DNA from: Halomonas sp. HL-48
GTDB lineage: Bacteria > Pseudomonadota > Gammaproteobacteria > Pseudomonadales > Halomonadaceae
Reading direction: 5' to 3'
Length of the DNA: 64,000 nucleotides
Assembly (NCBI RefSeq): GCF_001314875.1
Contig: NZ_LJZS01000004.1
Span: 1-64,000, forward strand
Made by a program: the position numbers and the translations under genes. This document shows positions 51,336 through 59,925 of this stretch, piece by piece. Below the pieces are notes generated by a model. That model did not search any database. It had not been told where the DNA came from and was given only the letters and a program-made list of their open reading frames with translations. Each line of letters begins with the position of its first letter. Positions within the stretch are counted from its first letter, which is position 1.

Positions 51336-52603
51336 ATTCGCCCGTTTGGCACCCTTACGCGCACCTTAAAACCCAAGCGCCCGCCCCCAAGGTTGTGGGC
51401 GGCAGCGGCGCTCATTTCACCCTGGAAAGCGGCGAGCGCCTGCTGGACGCCACCTGCTCCTGGTGGTGCATGATCCACGGCTACGGTCATCCACGCCTTG
51501 TCGCGGCCATTCGCGAGCAGGCCGGCGAGCTGTGCCATGTGATGCTCGGCGGCCTGACCCACGAACCCGCCAACGCGTTAGCCCGTGAACTGGTACGCAT
51601 CACCCCCGCCGGGCTGAACCACGTGTTCTACTCGGACAGCGGCTCGGTGGGCATGGAAGTGGCGATGAAAATGGCCCTGCAGTATCAGGTACTCACCGGC
51701 CACCCCGGCAAGCGCAAGATGCTCTCACTGATGAAGGCCTATCACGGCGACACCGCTGGCTGCATGGCGGTGTGCGACCCGGAAGAAGGCATGCACAGCC
51801 TGTTTGCCGGACTGCTGCCCCAGCACCATTTCGCCCCGGCCCCCACGGCGCCCTTCGAGGCGACCGCCGCACAGGTCGAGCACGACCTTGGCGCCCTGCG
51901 CGAGGTGCTTGAGCGCCATCACCATGAGATCGCAGCGCTGCTGATGGAGCCGCTGCTGCAAGCCGCGGGCGGGCTGAACATGACCTCGCCAGACTATCTG
52001 CGCGGGGCGCGGGCGTTGTGCGATGAATTCGGGGTACTGCTGATTTTTGACGAGGTCGCCACCGGCTTTGGCCGCACCGGCGAGCTGTTTGCCGCCGACC
52101 ACGCGGGCGTCACGCCGGACATGATGGTGCTCTCCAAGGGGCTCACCGGCGGCTATCTGGGCCATGCAGCGACGCTGGCCACGGACCGCGTTCACGATGC
52201 CTTTATCGGCGACAGCGCGCATCACGCCTTCATGCATGGCCCCACCTTCATGGGCAATCCGCTGGCCTGCCGGGTGGCGTTGGAAAGTCTGCGCGTGTTC
52301 GAGGAAGAGGGCTATCTGGACAAGATCGCCGCGCTCAGCCAGGTGCTGCGCCGCGAACTGTTGGAGGACCCCGCGCTCAATGCCCACCCAGCGGTGGCCG
52401 ATGTACGCGTGCTGGGTGCCACGGCGGTGATTGAAGCCCACGCCGCCGAGACGCTGAAAGGCGTGGGCGACTTCGCCCGGAAGCGCGGCGTGTGGCTGCG
52501 CCCGATCGGCCGCTGGCTGTACACCATGCCCGCCTACATCACCTCAGAGGACGAGATGACCCGGATTACCGACGTGATGAAGGCATGGTTTCTGGAAAAA
52601 TAG
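51332..52603 (+). CDS. bioA: Adenosylmethionine-8-amino-7-oxononanoate aminotransferase
   Basis: 423 residues, class III aminotransferase that uses S-adenosylmethionine as amino donor. SWWCMIHGYGHP is the BioA-type substrate block, IFDEVATGFGRTG holds the PLP Asp, and LSKGLTGG the PLP Lys. It is last in the operon; its stop is six bases from the stop of the convergent sirtuin gene, and I see no terminator there. Confidence 0.96.
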   Translation: MNSPVWHPYAHLKTQAPAPKVVGGSGAHFTLESGERLLDATCSWWCMIHGYGHPRLVAAIREQAGELCHVMLGGLTHEPANALARELVRITPAGLNHVFYSDSGSVGMEVAMKMALQYQVLTGHPGKRKMLSLMKAYHGDTAGCMAVCDPEEGMHSLFAGLLPQHHFAPAPTAPFEATAAQVEHDLGALREVLERHHHEIAALLMEPLLQAAGGLNMTSPDYLRGARALCDEFGVLLIFDEVATGFGRTGELFAADHAGVTPDMMVLSKGLTGGYLGHAATLATDRVHDAFIGDSAHHAFMHGPTFMGNPLACRVALESLRVFEEEGYLDKIAALSQVLRRELLEDPALNAHPAVADVRVLGATAVIEAHAAETLKGVGDFARKRGVWLRPIGRWLYTMPAYITSEDEMTRITDVMKAWFLEK

Positions 52604-52608
52604 GCGGT

Positions 52609-53322
52609 TCAAGGCAGCACTAAATTACCTTGTTTACGCCACTGATTGACCAGCGCAGGGACGCCCTCACCGGCGGTGGTGTTGATTGCCAGCACCCCCG
52701 GCGGCGTTAACGTATCCGCCTCGGGGTCGACCAGCGCGCAGGGGGTATCGAGTTCGATGTACGAAAGCAGCGAGGCGGCGGGCATCACCGCCAGTGACGT
52801 GCCCACGACCAGGAAAAAGTCCGCTTGGCTTGCGATCTCGCAGGCATCCTCGAACAGCGGCACCGACTCGCCGAACCACACCACGTCGGGACGCAGCTGG
52901 CTGCCCTTGTCGCACACGTCGCCAAGCGCAATGCCGCCTTTGGGCAGCGGGTAGCGCAGCCGTGGGTCCACTGAGGAACGCGCCTTGAGGATTTCACCGT
53001 GCAGATGCACCACGTGGCGGGAACCGGCCCGTTCGTGCAGGTCATCGATATTCTGGGTAATGACACTGACCTTGAACCCATCCTGCTCCAGGGCGGCGAG
53101 CGCCTTGTGGGCAGCGTTGGGCTTGGCGCGGCGGATCTGGTCGCGGCGCTGGTTGTAAAAGGTCAGCACCCGTTCCGGGTCGTGTCGCCAGCCTTCGGGC
53201 GTTGCCACCTCTTCCACCGGGTGCTCTTCCCAGAGGCCGTCGCTGGCCCGAAACGTCTTGATACCGCTCTCGACGCTGATACCCGAACCGGTAAATACCA
53301 CCAGGTGGGGGGCTGATGTCAT
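52609..53322 (-). CDS. cobB: NAD-dependent protein deacylase, sirtuin (CobB-type)
   Basis: 237 residues. TGSGISVESGIKTFR is the NAD site, TQNIDDLHERAG follows, and catalytic His108 is in VHLHGE. Tyr56 and Arg59 (FYNQRR) match the class III pair that binds succinyl/malonyl-lysine. Odd: where E. coli CobB has zinc-binding cysteines, this protein has only Cys137, so the structural zinc is probably absent. An acetyl-CoA-synthetase or metabolic-enzyme target is likely but unproven. Confidence 0.9.
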   Translation of the reverse strand: MTSAPHLVVFTGSGISVESGIKTFRASDGLWEEHPVEEVATPEGWRHDPERVLTFYNQRRDQIRRAKPNAAHKALAALEQDGFKVSVITQNIDDLHERAGSRHVVHLHGEILKARSSVDPRLRYPLPKGGIALGDVCDKGSQLRPDVVWFGESVPLFEDACEIASQADFFLVVGTSLAVMPAASLLSYIELDTPCALVDPEADTLTPPGVLAINTTAGEGVPALVNQWRKQGNLVLP

Positions 53323-53354
53323 GATGTGCTCACCGTTATTGCCGACTGTCTCGC

Positions 53355-55106
53355 CTAATATACCAGTTGGCCGACGGTTCCCGCGAAACGCTGTTTGTTG
53401 CGGTAAGGGTAAACGTCGATCACCCGACCATCGACAATCGCCCGCTGCAGCTCTTTCCAGTAGTCAGGGTCGAACAACTCCGGGTGCTGCTCCATGAACA
53501 CGCGGCGTAGCGCTGCATTGGCGAACATGAAGGGGCCAAACTCCTCGGGGAAGATATCGTTGGGGCCGATCGATAAACTAGAGGCATCCATCCCCTGGTT
53601 TTTCGGCATGTGCCGAAAGCGGCATTCGGTGATGTAGCAGACTTCGTCGTAGTCGTAAAAGATCACCCGCCCATGGCGCGTCACGCCGAAATTTTTCAGC
53701 AGCATATCGCCGGGAAAGATATTGGCCGCCGCCATCTGCTTGATGGCGTTGCCGTAATCCTTCAGCACCGTCACCTGCTCGGCCTCGCTGCACTGCTCCA
53801 GGTAGATATTCAGCGGGGTCATCATGCGCTCGGTGTAGCAGTGCTTGATGATCACCTTGTCATCCTTGAGCGAGACCGTTGAGGGTGCCACCTCCAGCAG
53901 ATGCTCAAGGCACTCTGGGGCGAAGTGGTCCTTGCGCACGATAAAGTTGGAGAATTCCTGGGTATCCGCCATACGGCCGACCCGGTCGTGGCGTTTGACC
54001 AGCCGGTACTTCTCGCGCACCACGGCGTGGGTCACGTCTTTCGCCGGGTCGAACTTGTCCTTGATGATCTTGAACACCGTGCGGAAGGTGGGCAGCACGA
54101 ACACCGCCATCACCATGCCGCGCACCCCGGGGGCGATGATGAACTGATCCTCGCGCTTGGCCACCTGCTGATTGAGCGCCCGAAAAAACTCGGTCTTGCC
54201 GTGCTTGAAGAAACCAATGGCGGCGTAGAGCTCGCCCGCCGGCTTGTGGGGCATCAGCTGTTTAAGGTAGCGGACGAATTCCCCCGGCACCGGCACATCC
54301 ACCTGAAAATAGGCGCGGGTAAACGAGAAGATGATCGAGACTTCATCGGTTTCGGTCAGTACCGTATCCAAATGAAGGCAAGGATCGCCGCCCTGCTGAT
54401 CGCCAAAGCCCTCGCCATGGAGGATCGGCAACACCAGCGGCACCTGCTCACCGCCGCCTAGGATGCGACCCACCAGATAAGCCCCTTTGTTGCGATAGAA
54501 CACGCTTTTCAAAAGTTCGATCTGGGCATCGTCAGCCTGCAGTATCGCCGCGGGTAGCTGCGCTTCCAGTAGCTCGCTGCCAAGCCGGGTATCGCGCTCA
54601 AGGTCGGCAAACCGGTTATCGAACGGAGCATCGCTAAGCGCCCAGGCCAGAGCCCCGGGCCAGTCACCGTCCACCGGGTGACGACGGCAAAGATCAATCC
54701 CAGAGTGATGAGCGGCATCCTCCCGAGAGCTGTAAACAAACATCCAGTCGTTGCGAATGTGACGGTGCTGGAAAATCGAGCAGAACAGCGAATTAAAAAA
54801 CGTTTCGGCAAGCTCATAGTCGAGCCGCTGGCTGATCATGTCGGCATAGTGGGTGCGCGCTTCGCGCCAGGTCTCGCAGTGGGCCAGCACCTCGTGGGCA
54901 AAGGTGCGCTGCAGCCGGCCCAGAGTATCATCGACTTTCTCCCCGTAAAGATTGATGCGCGCCGCCGAGGCCTGCTGGGCATCGCGCCAGGCCGCCTCGC
55001 GAAAACGACGGCTGGCATCGGCGGTAATCTGCTTAAAGCGGGCGCGGTACTCGTCAAAGCCGTGCAGCACGGTGGCCGCCAGGCGATACGCGGGAGAAAG
55101 TTTCAC
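53355..55106 (-). CDS. aceK: Isocitrate dehydrogenase kinase/phosphatase
   Basis: 583 residues from a GTG with GGAG upstream, close to the 578 of E. coli. AceK phosphorylates isocitrate dehydrogenase to steer carbon into the glyoxylate bypass when growing on acetate. The ATP site PGVRGMVMAVFVLPTF and KNFGVTRHGRVIFYDYDEV (catalytic loop with Asp) are visible. It stands apart from aceBA, and is downstream of the pyp/pcl genes on the same strand after a 75-base gap. Confidence 0.95.
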   Translation of the reverse strand: MKLSPAYRLAATVLHGFDEYRARFKQITADASRRFREAAWRDAQQASAARINLYGEKVDDTLGRLQRTFAHEVLAHCETWREARTHYADMISQRLDYELAETFFNSLFCSIFQHRHIRNDWMFVYSSREDAAHHSGIDLCRRHPVDGDWPGALAWALSDAPFDNRFADLERDTRLGSELLEAQLPAAILQADDAQIELLKSVFYRNKGAYLVGRILGGGEQVPLVLPILHGEGFGDQQGGDPCLHLDTVLTETDEVSIIFSFTRAYFQVDVPVPGEFVRYLKQLMPHKPAGELYAAIGFFKHGKTEFFRALNQQVAKREDQFIIAPGVRGMVMAVFVLPTFRTVFKIIKDKFDPAKDVTHAVVREKYRLVKRHDRVGRMADTQEFSNFIVRKDHFAPECLEHLLEVAPSTVSLKDDKVIIKHCYTERMMTPLNIYLEQCSEAEQVTVLKDYGNAIKQMAAANIFPGDMLLKNFGVTRHGRVIFYDYDEVCYITECRFRHMPKNQGMDASSLSIGPNDIFPEEFGPFMFANAALRRVFMEQHPELFDPDYWKELQRAIVDGRVIDVYPYRNKQRFAGTVGQLVY

Positions 55107-55181
55107 GGGCTGGACTCCTGGTCGTTTTGACCAGCTTGGCGTAACCGGACACGAGATGCGAGGCGACCTTGGTGGTGCGGC

Positions 55182-56312
55182 TTACCAATCGGCTGGCTTG
55201 CCCATTTGGTTGGTAGGCAAGGCATCACCATAGGTAACGGCCACGGGGCGCTCGGCGGCGGGCCATTGGCTGATGGCCTGGGCAATCTCGGAGGCGGCGT
55301 GTTGCTCGCTTTCCAGCGGCACCACGAAGGCTTTCAAACGCCGTTTTGCCGCCGGTCCCGTAGTGCGTACGGCGCAGTCAGCCACGCTTTCCAGCCCGCG
55401 CAGACGCTCAGCCACGTGGCCGGGGCTGACATTGACGCCGCCAATCGTCACGACATCGTCATGGCGCCCCTGAAGCGTGAAGGTGTCGTCATCAAGCCAG
55501 TGAGTGTGATCCAGCAGCGGCGTAACGGTGCGGTCACCCAGGCGCTGAATGTGGTTCGCATCAAGGCGCTGCCAATGGGCGAGCAGCTGGTAGGCGGCGT
55601 CCGGGTGCCAGCGCGTCGCCACTCCGCCGGTTTCGGTACTGCCGTAGATATCCAGCAGCTCACTTAGCCCGCTTTCGCGTAACGCCTGCGACGTCTTGGC
55701 AGCCAGCGGCGCGGTGGACGAGACGCCGACCACCCTGTCCGGCCAAGCGCGGCGCGAGACGGCCAGGTAGTCCCAGCGAGGTGGAACCGTGACCAACAGG
55801 TCGCCGGGCAATAGCGGCGGCAAGGCGGCAGCGTCAACGCTGATGCGCGGCATACCCGCCACCCCCGGCAGCGCCACCCCGAACATGAAGCCGTAGAGAT
55901 GATGCAAGGGCAGCCAGCGAATCACGCGGTTGACCGTCTCCCGAGAGGCAAGCCGTTGCGCCAGGGCATGCGCCTCGGCCTCGAGGGTTTCCCAGCGATG
56001 CAGGTGGGCGGTAGGCGCGCCTGTACTGCCCGAGGTTCTGAACGTCAGTCCCGACGTATCGGAAGCAGCATTAGCTACCAAAGAGGCCCAATCATCGACG
56101 TGCTGGGTCATCAGCAGGCGATCTTCGACGCCCGTTTCATGCAGACAGAAGAACTCGTTGACGCAGGCCGCCAGGTGCAGTCGTTCAAGGGAATCAATCG
56201 CGGGAGGTGCCTGCCAATCCGGTGCGGGGGTGCCTCGATAGGCAGCCAGTTCCGCGCTCAGCAATGATTGCAGCACGGCTTTGCAATCGGCTTCGCTCAG
56301 CCACTGAGGCAT
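55182..56312 (-). CDS. pcl: AMP-forming acyl-CoA ligase, probable p-coumarate:CoA ligase for PYP
   Basis: 376 residues, short for an adenylating enzyme but like the compact ligases beside pyp genes. TSGSTGAPT at 93-101 binds the phosphates, YGSTETGG and GRHDDVVTIGGVNV are the next core motifs, and the C-terminal catalytic Lys372 is in NQMGKPADW. It would activate p-coumaric acid as its CoA thioester, the donor of the PYP chromophore. It is 92 bases downstream of pyp. No tyrosine ammonia-lyase gene, the usual source of p-coumarate, is in the window. Confidence 0.85.
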   Translation of the reverse strand: MPQWLSEADCKAVLQSLLSAELAAYRGTPAPDWQAPPAIDSLERLHLAACVNEFFCLHETGVEDRLLMTQHVDDWASLVANAASDTSGLTFRTSGSTGAPTAHLHRWETLEAEAHALAQRLASRETVNRVIRWLPLHHLYGFMFGVALPGVAGMPRISVDAAALPPLLPGDLLVTVPPRWDYLAVSRRAWPDRVVGVSSTAPLAAKTSQALRESGLSELLDIYGSTETGGVATRWHPDAAYQLLAHWQRLDANHIQRLGDRTVTPLLDHTHWLDDDTFTLQGRHDDVVTIGGVNVSPGHVAERLRGLESVADCAVRTTGPAAKRRLKAFVVPLESEQHAASEIAQAISQWPAAERPVAVTYGDALPTNQMGKPADW

Positions 56313-56404
56313 CTTAAAAAATCCTTAACAACGCCAATAGCGTAAGGTTTGTTTGTTGAAAGCCGCCTGCGCGCTTGGCGACGTCAAGACGGCTTTCAGA
56401 AGGG

Positions 56405-56788
56405 TTACAGGCGCTTGACGAAGATCCAGTAAGTGTCACCTGAAATGGCTTTCTTCATATGCACTTTTACTTTGGTGGGCGTCATCTGGTAATCAAACAC
56501 GTATTCGAACATGGTATTCAGATCGCCGCTTTTAACCCCTTCCTTGAAGCGACCCTGGAACTCTTTGCTTTGCGTACAGGGAGCGACTTCGGTAAAGAAG
56601 TTCTTGCCGATCACGCTTTTGGGGTCACGGCCGGTAATACCGCCTTCCGCTGCGTTGTATTGGATAATTTTGCCGTTGGCATCCAACTGGATCGCTCCAA
56701 AGGCTAATTCGTCGAGTTTTTTGTCATCCATCTTTGCCAGCGAATTCTCGATATCATCGCCGCCAAATCGAACCGTTTCCATTGCCAT
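56405..56788 (-). CDS. pyp: Photoactive yellow protein
   Basis: 127 residues, blue-light sensor of the PAS fold. Alignment with the Halorhodospira halophila protein is nearly continuous: [59 protein letters not shown]. All chromophore-pocket residues are kept, shifted by two: Tyr44, Glu48, Thr52, Arg54 and the chromophore-bearing Cys71 (VAPCTQ). The first ATG, six bases after GGAGGT, gives MAMETV. The downstream ligase gene supplies the chromophore. In Halomonas the output pathway is not known. Confidence 0.97.
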   Translation of the reverse strand: MAMETVRFGGDDIENSLAKMDDKKLDELAFGAIQLDANGKIIQYNAAEGGITGRDPKSVIGKNFFTEVAPCTQSKEFQGRFKEGVKSGDLNTMFEYVFDYQMTPTKVKVHMKKAISGDTYWIFVKRL

Positions 56789-56852
56789 TACCGCACCTCC
56801 GGGTTGAACGCTTTAAGGGTGTTTCAATTCACCACGCGCTCTACAAATCATA

Positions 56853-56865
56853 TACAAAACTTGTA
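56853..56865. promoter_or_regulatory. Palindrome in the pyp upstream region
   Basis: TACAA-AAC-TTGTA lies 65 bases before the pyp ATG in an AT-rich patch that also holds -10-like TATATG and TATGAT on the minus strand and a -35-like TTGGAC. It could be the operator of the pyp promoter. The regulator is unknown. Confidence 0.4.
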
Positions 56866-56941
56866 AAGCACGGTCCAAGCTAGCAGCATCGGTAACCTAA
56901 GGCAATCGCCTAATACTATTGAATGAAGCCGATATCATCTT

Positions 56942-57445
56942 TTAGGGCGAGTGTTGTAATGCCGTCATGTGAGCCACCTGCAAGCAGAAAGGCCCCGCGG
57001 TTCGGTCGGCGATCAGAAAACCCACCTGGGTAATATCCGCCGGTTGGATAGGCGGTGCCTCGGTCAGCAGCGTGCCCCGGCGGACGGCCTCGAAAGCCGA
57101 CCATGAAAAGGACAGGGTTTCCCAGCTATCCGTGGCGGGTGTGAATTTCACCCGGTAAGCGGATGCATCGCCCAGCGACCTGCTTTTCAAGCGCAGCTGA
57201 TAGGTACGTCCATCGCCGCGCACGGTTAGCGCTATACCCTGGGCATCCACCAGCGTTGATTCAAAATCGTGGGGCTCGCGGCGAACGGACGCAAAGCCTC
57301 CGCCGTTTTCCAGTGACACCTCGCCATGAAAGCGCCCTTCACCGTCGACAACACTGAACTGACTCCGGGATTGACCGCCCATGACGCCATCATCGACGGC
57401 GTACCAGCGTTGCTGTTCGCTGGGTTCATTAAAGGTCAGCGTCAT
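56942..57445 (-). CDS. CIA30-domain protein
   Basis: 167 residues from the ATG at 57445, after CGAGGTGG. The CIA30/NDUFAF1-like jelly-roll shows as WYAVDDGVMGGQSRSQF, GRFHGEVSLENGGGFASVR, RTYQLRLKSRSLGDASAYRV, WETLSFSWSAFEAVRRG and ITQVGFLIADRTAGPFCLQV. There is no signal peptide. In bacteria the function is not established; mitochondrial relatives help assemble complex I. It is upstream of pyp on the same strand with a 153-base gap. Confidence 0.88.
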   Translation of the reverse strand: MTLTFNEPSEQQRWYAVDDGVMGGQSRSQFSVVDGEGRFHGEVSLENGGGFASVRREPHDFESTLVDAQGIALTVRGDGRTYQLRLKSRSLGDASAYRVKFTPATDSWETLSFSWSAFEAVRRGTLLTEAPPIQPADITQVGFLIADRTAGPFCLQVAHMTALQHSP

Positions 57446-57473
57446 AAGACCACCTCGCAACGGCTCGTAAGTA

Positions 57474-57508
57474 AGAAAAAGCCCCTAGCGTCATACCGCC
57501 AGGGGCTT
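57474..57508 (-). terminator. Terminator after ethanolamine permease gene
   Basis: On the minus strand AAGCCCCT-GGCG / CGC-TAGGGGCTT closes a stem of about 11 pairs with small bulges, followed by TTTTTC. It separates the eut genes from the CIA30-like gene. Confidence 0.85.
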
Positions 57509-57535
57509 GTCACAGTAGCCTAATCGTTGGCTTGC

Positions 57536-58972
57536 TTACAGTTTGGCAGCCGCTACCGGTGCAGGGTCGTTTTCGTCTATTTCGTCAGGTGATGCCACCA
57601 CCAGCGCAAATTCTTCTTCAGCGGTTTTGGCAACCAGCTTGTTCTTGCTGTAGAGGAAGTAATAAGCCGCCCCGGCAATGAAGAGCACGATAGTGTAATT
57701 GAAGGCGCGGGGATCAAAAGCGTATACCCCGGTAAGCGCGACCAATGACAGCACCAGTGCGATACCCGAGGTCACCACCCCACCAGGGGTCTTATACGGA
57801 CGCGGCAGGTCGGGCTGCTGGACGCGCAGCATGATATGGCTCAGCGCCATCAGCGCGTAGGAAATCGTGGCGCCGACCACGGCCATGCCCAGGATAAGGT
57901 CGCCCTCGCCGCTCAGCGACACCAGAAAGCCGAACACCCCAGGCACGATCAGCGCCAGATGGGGCACCTTGCGCCCGCTGGCCAAGGAGAGCGGCTTGGG
58001 GAGATACCCCGCCCGGGAAAGCGCAAACACTAGGCGGCTATAGCCATAGATGATCGAAAAGAAGGAGGCAATCAGACCGGCCAGGCCCAATACGTTAACC
58101 AGGGTGGCAAGCATGGGGTTACCCGCTGTATTCAGCGCATCCACCAATGGCACGCCGCTTTGGCCGATCATCTCGGCGCCCGCGGCACCGGCCAGCAGCA
58201 CCACGACCAACAAGGCGGTGAACAGCAGAAACAACATCGCGCCGATAATGCCCTTGGGCATGTCGCGTGCCGGGTCCTTGGCTTCTTCGGCGGCCAGCGG
58301 CACGCCCTCCACCGCCAGGAACAGCCACATGCCGAACGGCAGCGCCGCCCAGATGCCGTACCAGCCAAACGGCATGAAGGTGCTCGCGCCCGCGGCATCG
58401 GTGGGCGCAATATCAAACAGATTGGCGGCGTCAAAATCCCCGATCAGCGCCACCGCCGTGGCGAGAATGGCAAACACCGCCAGGCCGCTGATCACCATCA
58501 TGACCTTGAGTGCTTCGCCCACCCCCGCCAGGTGAATACCGATAAACACGGCATAAAACAGCAGATACACCAGCGGTCCGTTAATGCCCAGTAATGACTC
58601 CACCGCAGCGCCGATAAAGATCACGATCGCCGCCGGTGCCAGGGCGTATTCGATCAATACCGCAAGCCCGGTGAGGTAACCCCCGGCCGGCCCCATGGCC
58701 TGGCGGGCAAAGCTGTAGCCGCCGCCCGCCGCAGGTATCGCGGCGGACATTTCCGCAAGCGATAGCACCAGCGCCAGATACATCAGCGCCATCAGGCAGG
58801 CGGCAATCGCAAAGCCGCCCCAGCCCGCTTCGGCAATACCAAAGTTCCAGCCGGCGAAGTCACCGGAAATCACATAGGAAACCCCAAGCCCCGCCAGCAG
58901 TATCCAGCCGGCGGTGCCTTTGCGCAGTTGGCGCTTGGCCAGATACGCTTTATCAACAGATGGTTGTGTCAT
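57536..58972 (-). CDS. eat: Ethanolamine permease, APC superfamily
   Basis: 478 residues from MTQPSVDKAY at 58972; a longer frame adds polar residues in front. About 12 membrane helices. GWILLAGLGVSYVISGDFAGWNFG and EEAKDPARDMPKGII are typical of the EatA/Eat ethanolamine-specific group. The acidic tail (EIDENDPAP) is cytoplasmic. It is third in the minus-strand unit eutB-eutC-permease, which supports the substrate. Confidence 0.88.
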   Translation of the reverse strand: MTQPSVDKAYLAKRQLRKGTAGWILLAGLGVSYVISGDFAGWNFGIAEAGWGGFAIAACLMALMYLALVLSLAEMSAAIPAAGGGYSFARQAMGPAGGYLTGLAVLIEYALAPAAIVIFIGAAVESLLGINGPLVYLLFYAVFIGIHLAGVGEALKVMMVISGLAVFAILATAVALIGDFDAANLFDIAPTDAAGASTFMPFGWYGIWAALPFGMWLFLAVEGVPLAAEEAKDPARDMPKGIIGAMLFLLFTALLVVVLLAGAAGAEMIGQSGVPLVDALNTAGNPMLATLVNVLGLAGLIASFFSIIYGYSRLVFALSRAGYLPKPLSLASGRKVPHLALIVPGVFGFLVSLSGEGDLILGMAVVGATISYALMALSHIMLRVQQPDLPRPYKTPGGVVTSGIALVLSLVALTGVYAFDPRAFNYTIVLFIAGAAYYFLYSKNKLVAKTAEEEFALVVASPDEIDENDPAPVAAAKL

Positions 58973-59088
58973 CGTTATGCCCTTTTCAGTGTGGAACGCA
59001 ATCGTTGTCAGCCGCTTGCTGTTGGTTACTACGTTGTTCCATCTTGTTGTGTGATCATTGTTTTTTGCTGTCTCGGTTTTAGAGACCC

Positions 59089-59925
59089 TCAATCCGCTAC
59101 CAGGAAGTTACGCGTTGAGCCCGATGGCGAACCGCCTTCAAGTACGTCGTCTTCGCTGCGGTCCTTGAGCTGCACGCCCGACAGCTTTCGCTGGCGGGCT
59201 TCTCTCAGCAGCAGGCAGAAGCGCCTTGCGGCTTCCTCGACCGCCAGCCCCGCCGGGCGCACGTTGGAAATACAGTTGCGCCGGTCATCCCTGAGGCCTG
59301 GTTCCGGTGCCCAGGTCATATACAGCCCGAGGCTGTCCGGCGAGCTGAGCCCCGGCCGCTCGCCGATCATCACCAGCACGGCGTCGGCGTTGAGCAGTGC
59401 GCCTATCTCATCACCGATCGCTACCCGCCCTTGTTCAACAATGGTCAGCGGAGCTAGCCGCCAGTCGCTGGATTCGTCGTTAAGCGCCTGATGGAGCGCG
59501 TTGAGAAACGGCGCGCTGTTCTGCTGCACCGCCAGCGCGGACAGCCCATCGACAATCACCACGGCCAGGTCATGGCGTTGCTGAGATGTAGAAGCCTGCT
59601 GGAGATGCTCGCGACTGCCATCGTTGAGACGCCGGCCGTAGTCGGGCCGCTGCAGATAGGTGGCGCGGTCCTGGGCCTGGCTATGCAGACCAATCGGTGC
59701 GGTGGTTAACCCCAGCGCGCCGTTTAATTCGGCGCTAAGCGCTTCGACATCCAGCGGGCAGTGCACGGCGTCCTGGGCCTGGGCGTGGGCCAGCTGAAAG
59801 GCCAACAGCTTGCTGGTCGGCAGGCTGATGCCCGCGCGCCCCAGACCAATCCGCGCGTCGGTGAAGGCGTTAAGCCGCGCCCAGGGGTTGTCAACGACGA
59901 TGGGCGACAAGGGTTTATCGGTCAT
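59089..59925 (-). CDS. eutC: Ethanolamine ammonia-lyase small subunit
   Basis: 278 residues from MTDKPLSP at 59925, overlapping eutB by 11 bases. With EutB it forms the coenzyme-B12 enzyme that splits ethanolamine into acetaldehyde and ammonia. Visible blocks: ARIGLGRAGISLPTSKLLAFQLAHAQ-type start, HDLAVVIVDGLSALAVQQ, IGERPGLSSPDSLGLYMTW and RRNCISNVRPAGL. Confidence 0.95.
   Translation of the reverse strand: MTDKPLSPIVVDNPWARLNAFTDARIGLGRAGISLPTSKLLAFQLAHAQAQDAVHCPLDVEALSAELNGALGLTTAPIGLHSQAQDRATYLQRPDYGRRLNDGSREHLQQASTSQQRHDLAVVIVDGLSALAVQQNSAPFLNALHQALNDESSDWRLAPLTIVEQGRVAIGDEIGALLNADAVLVMIGERPGLSSPDSLGLYMTWAPEPGLRDDRRNCISNVRPAGLAVEEAARRFCLLLREARQRKLSGVQLKDRSEDDVLEGGSPSGSTRNFLVAD

Noticed and set aside
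56851-56867. A LitR/CarH-type light-regulator box before pyp
   Set aside because: TATACA and TGTAAA are present but only five bases apart, not the spacing I recall for such boxes.
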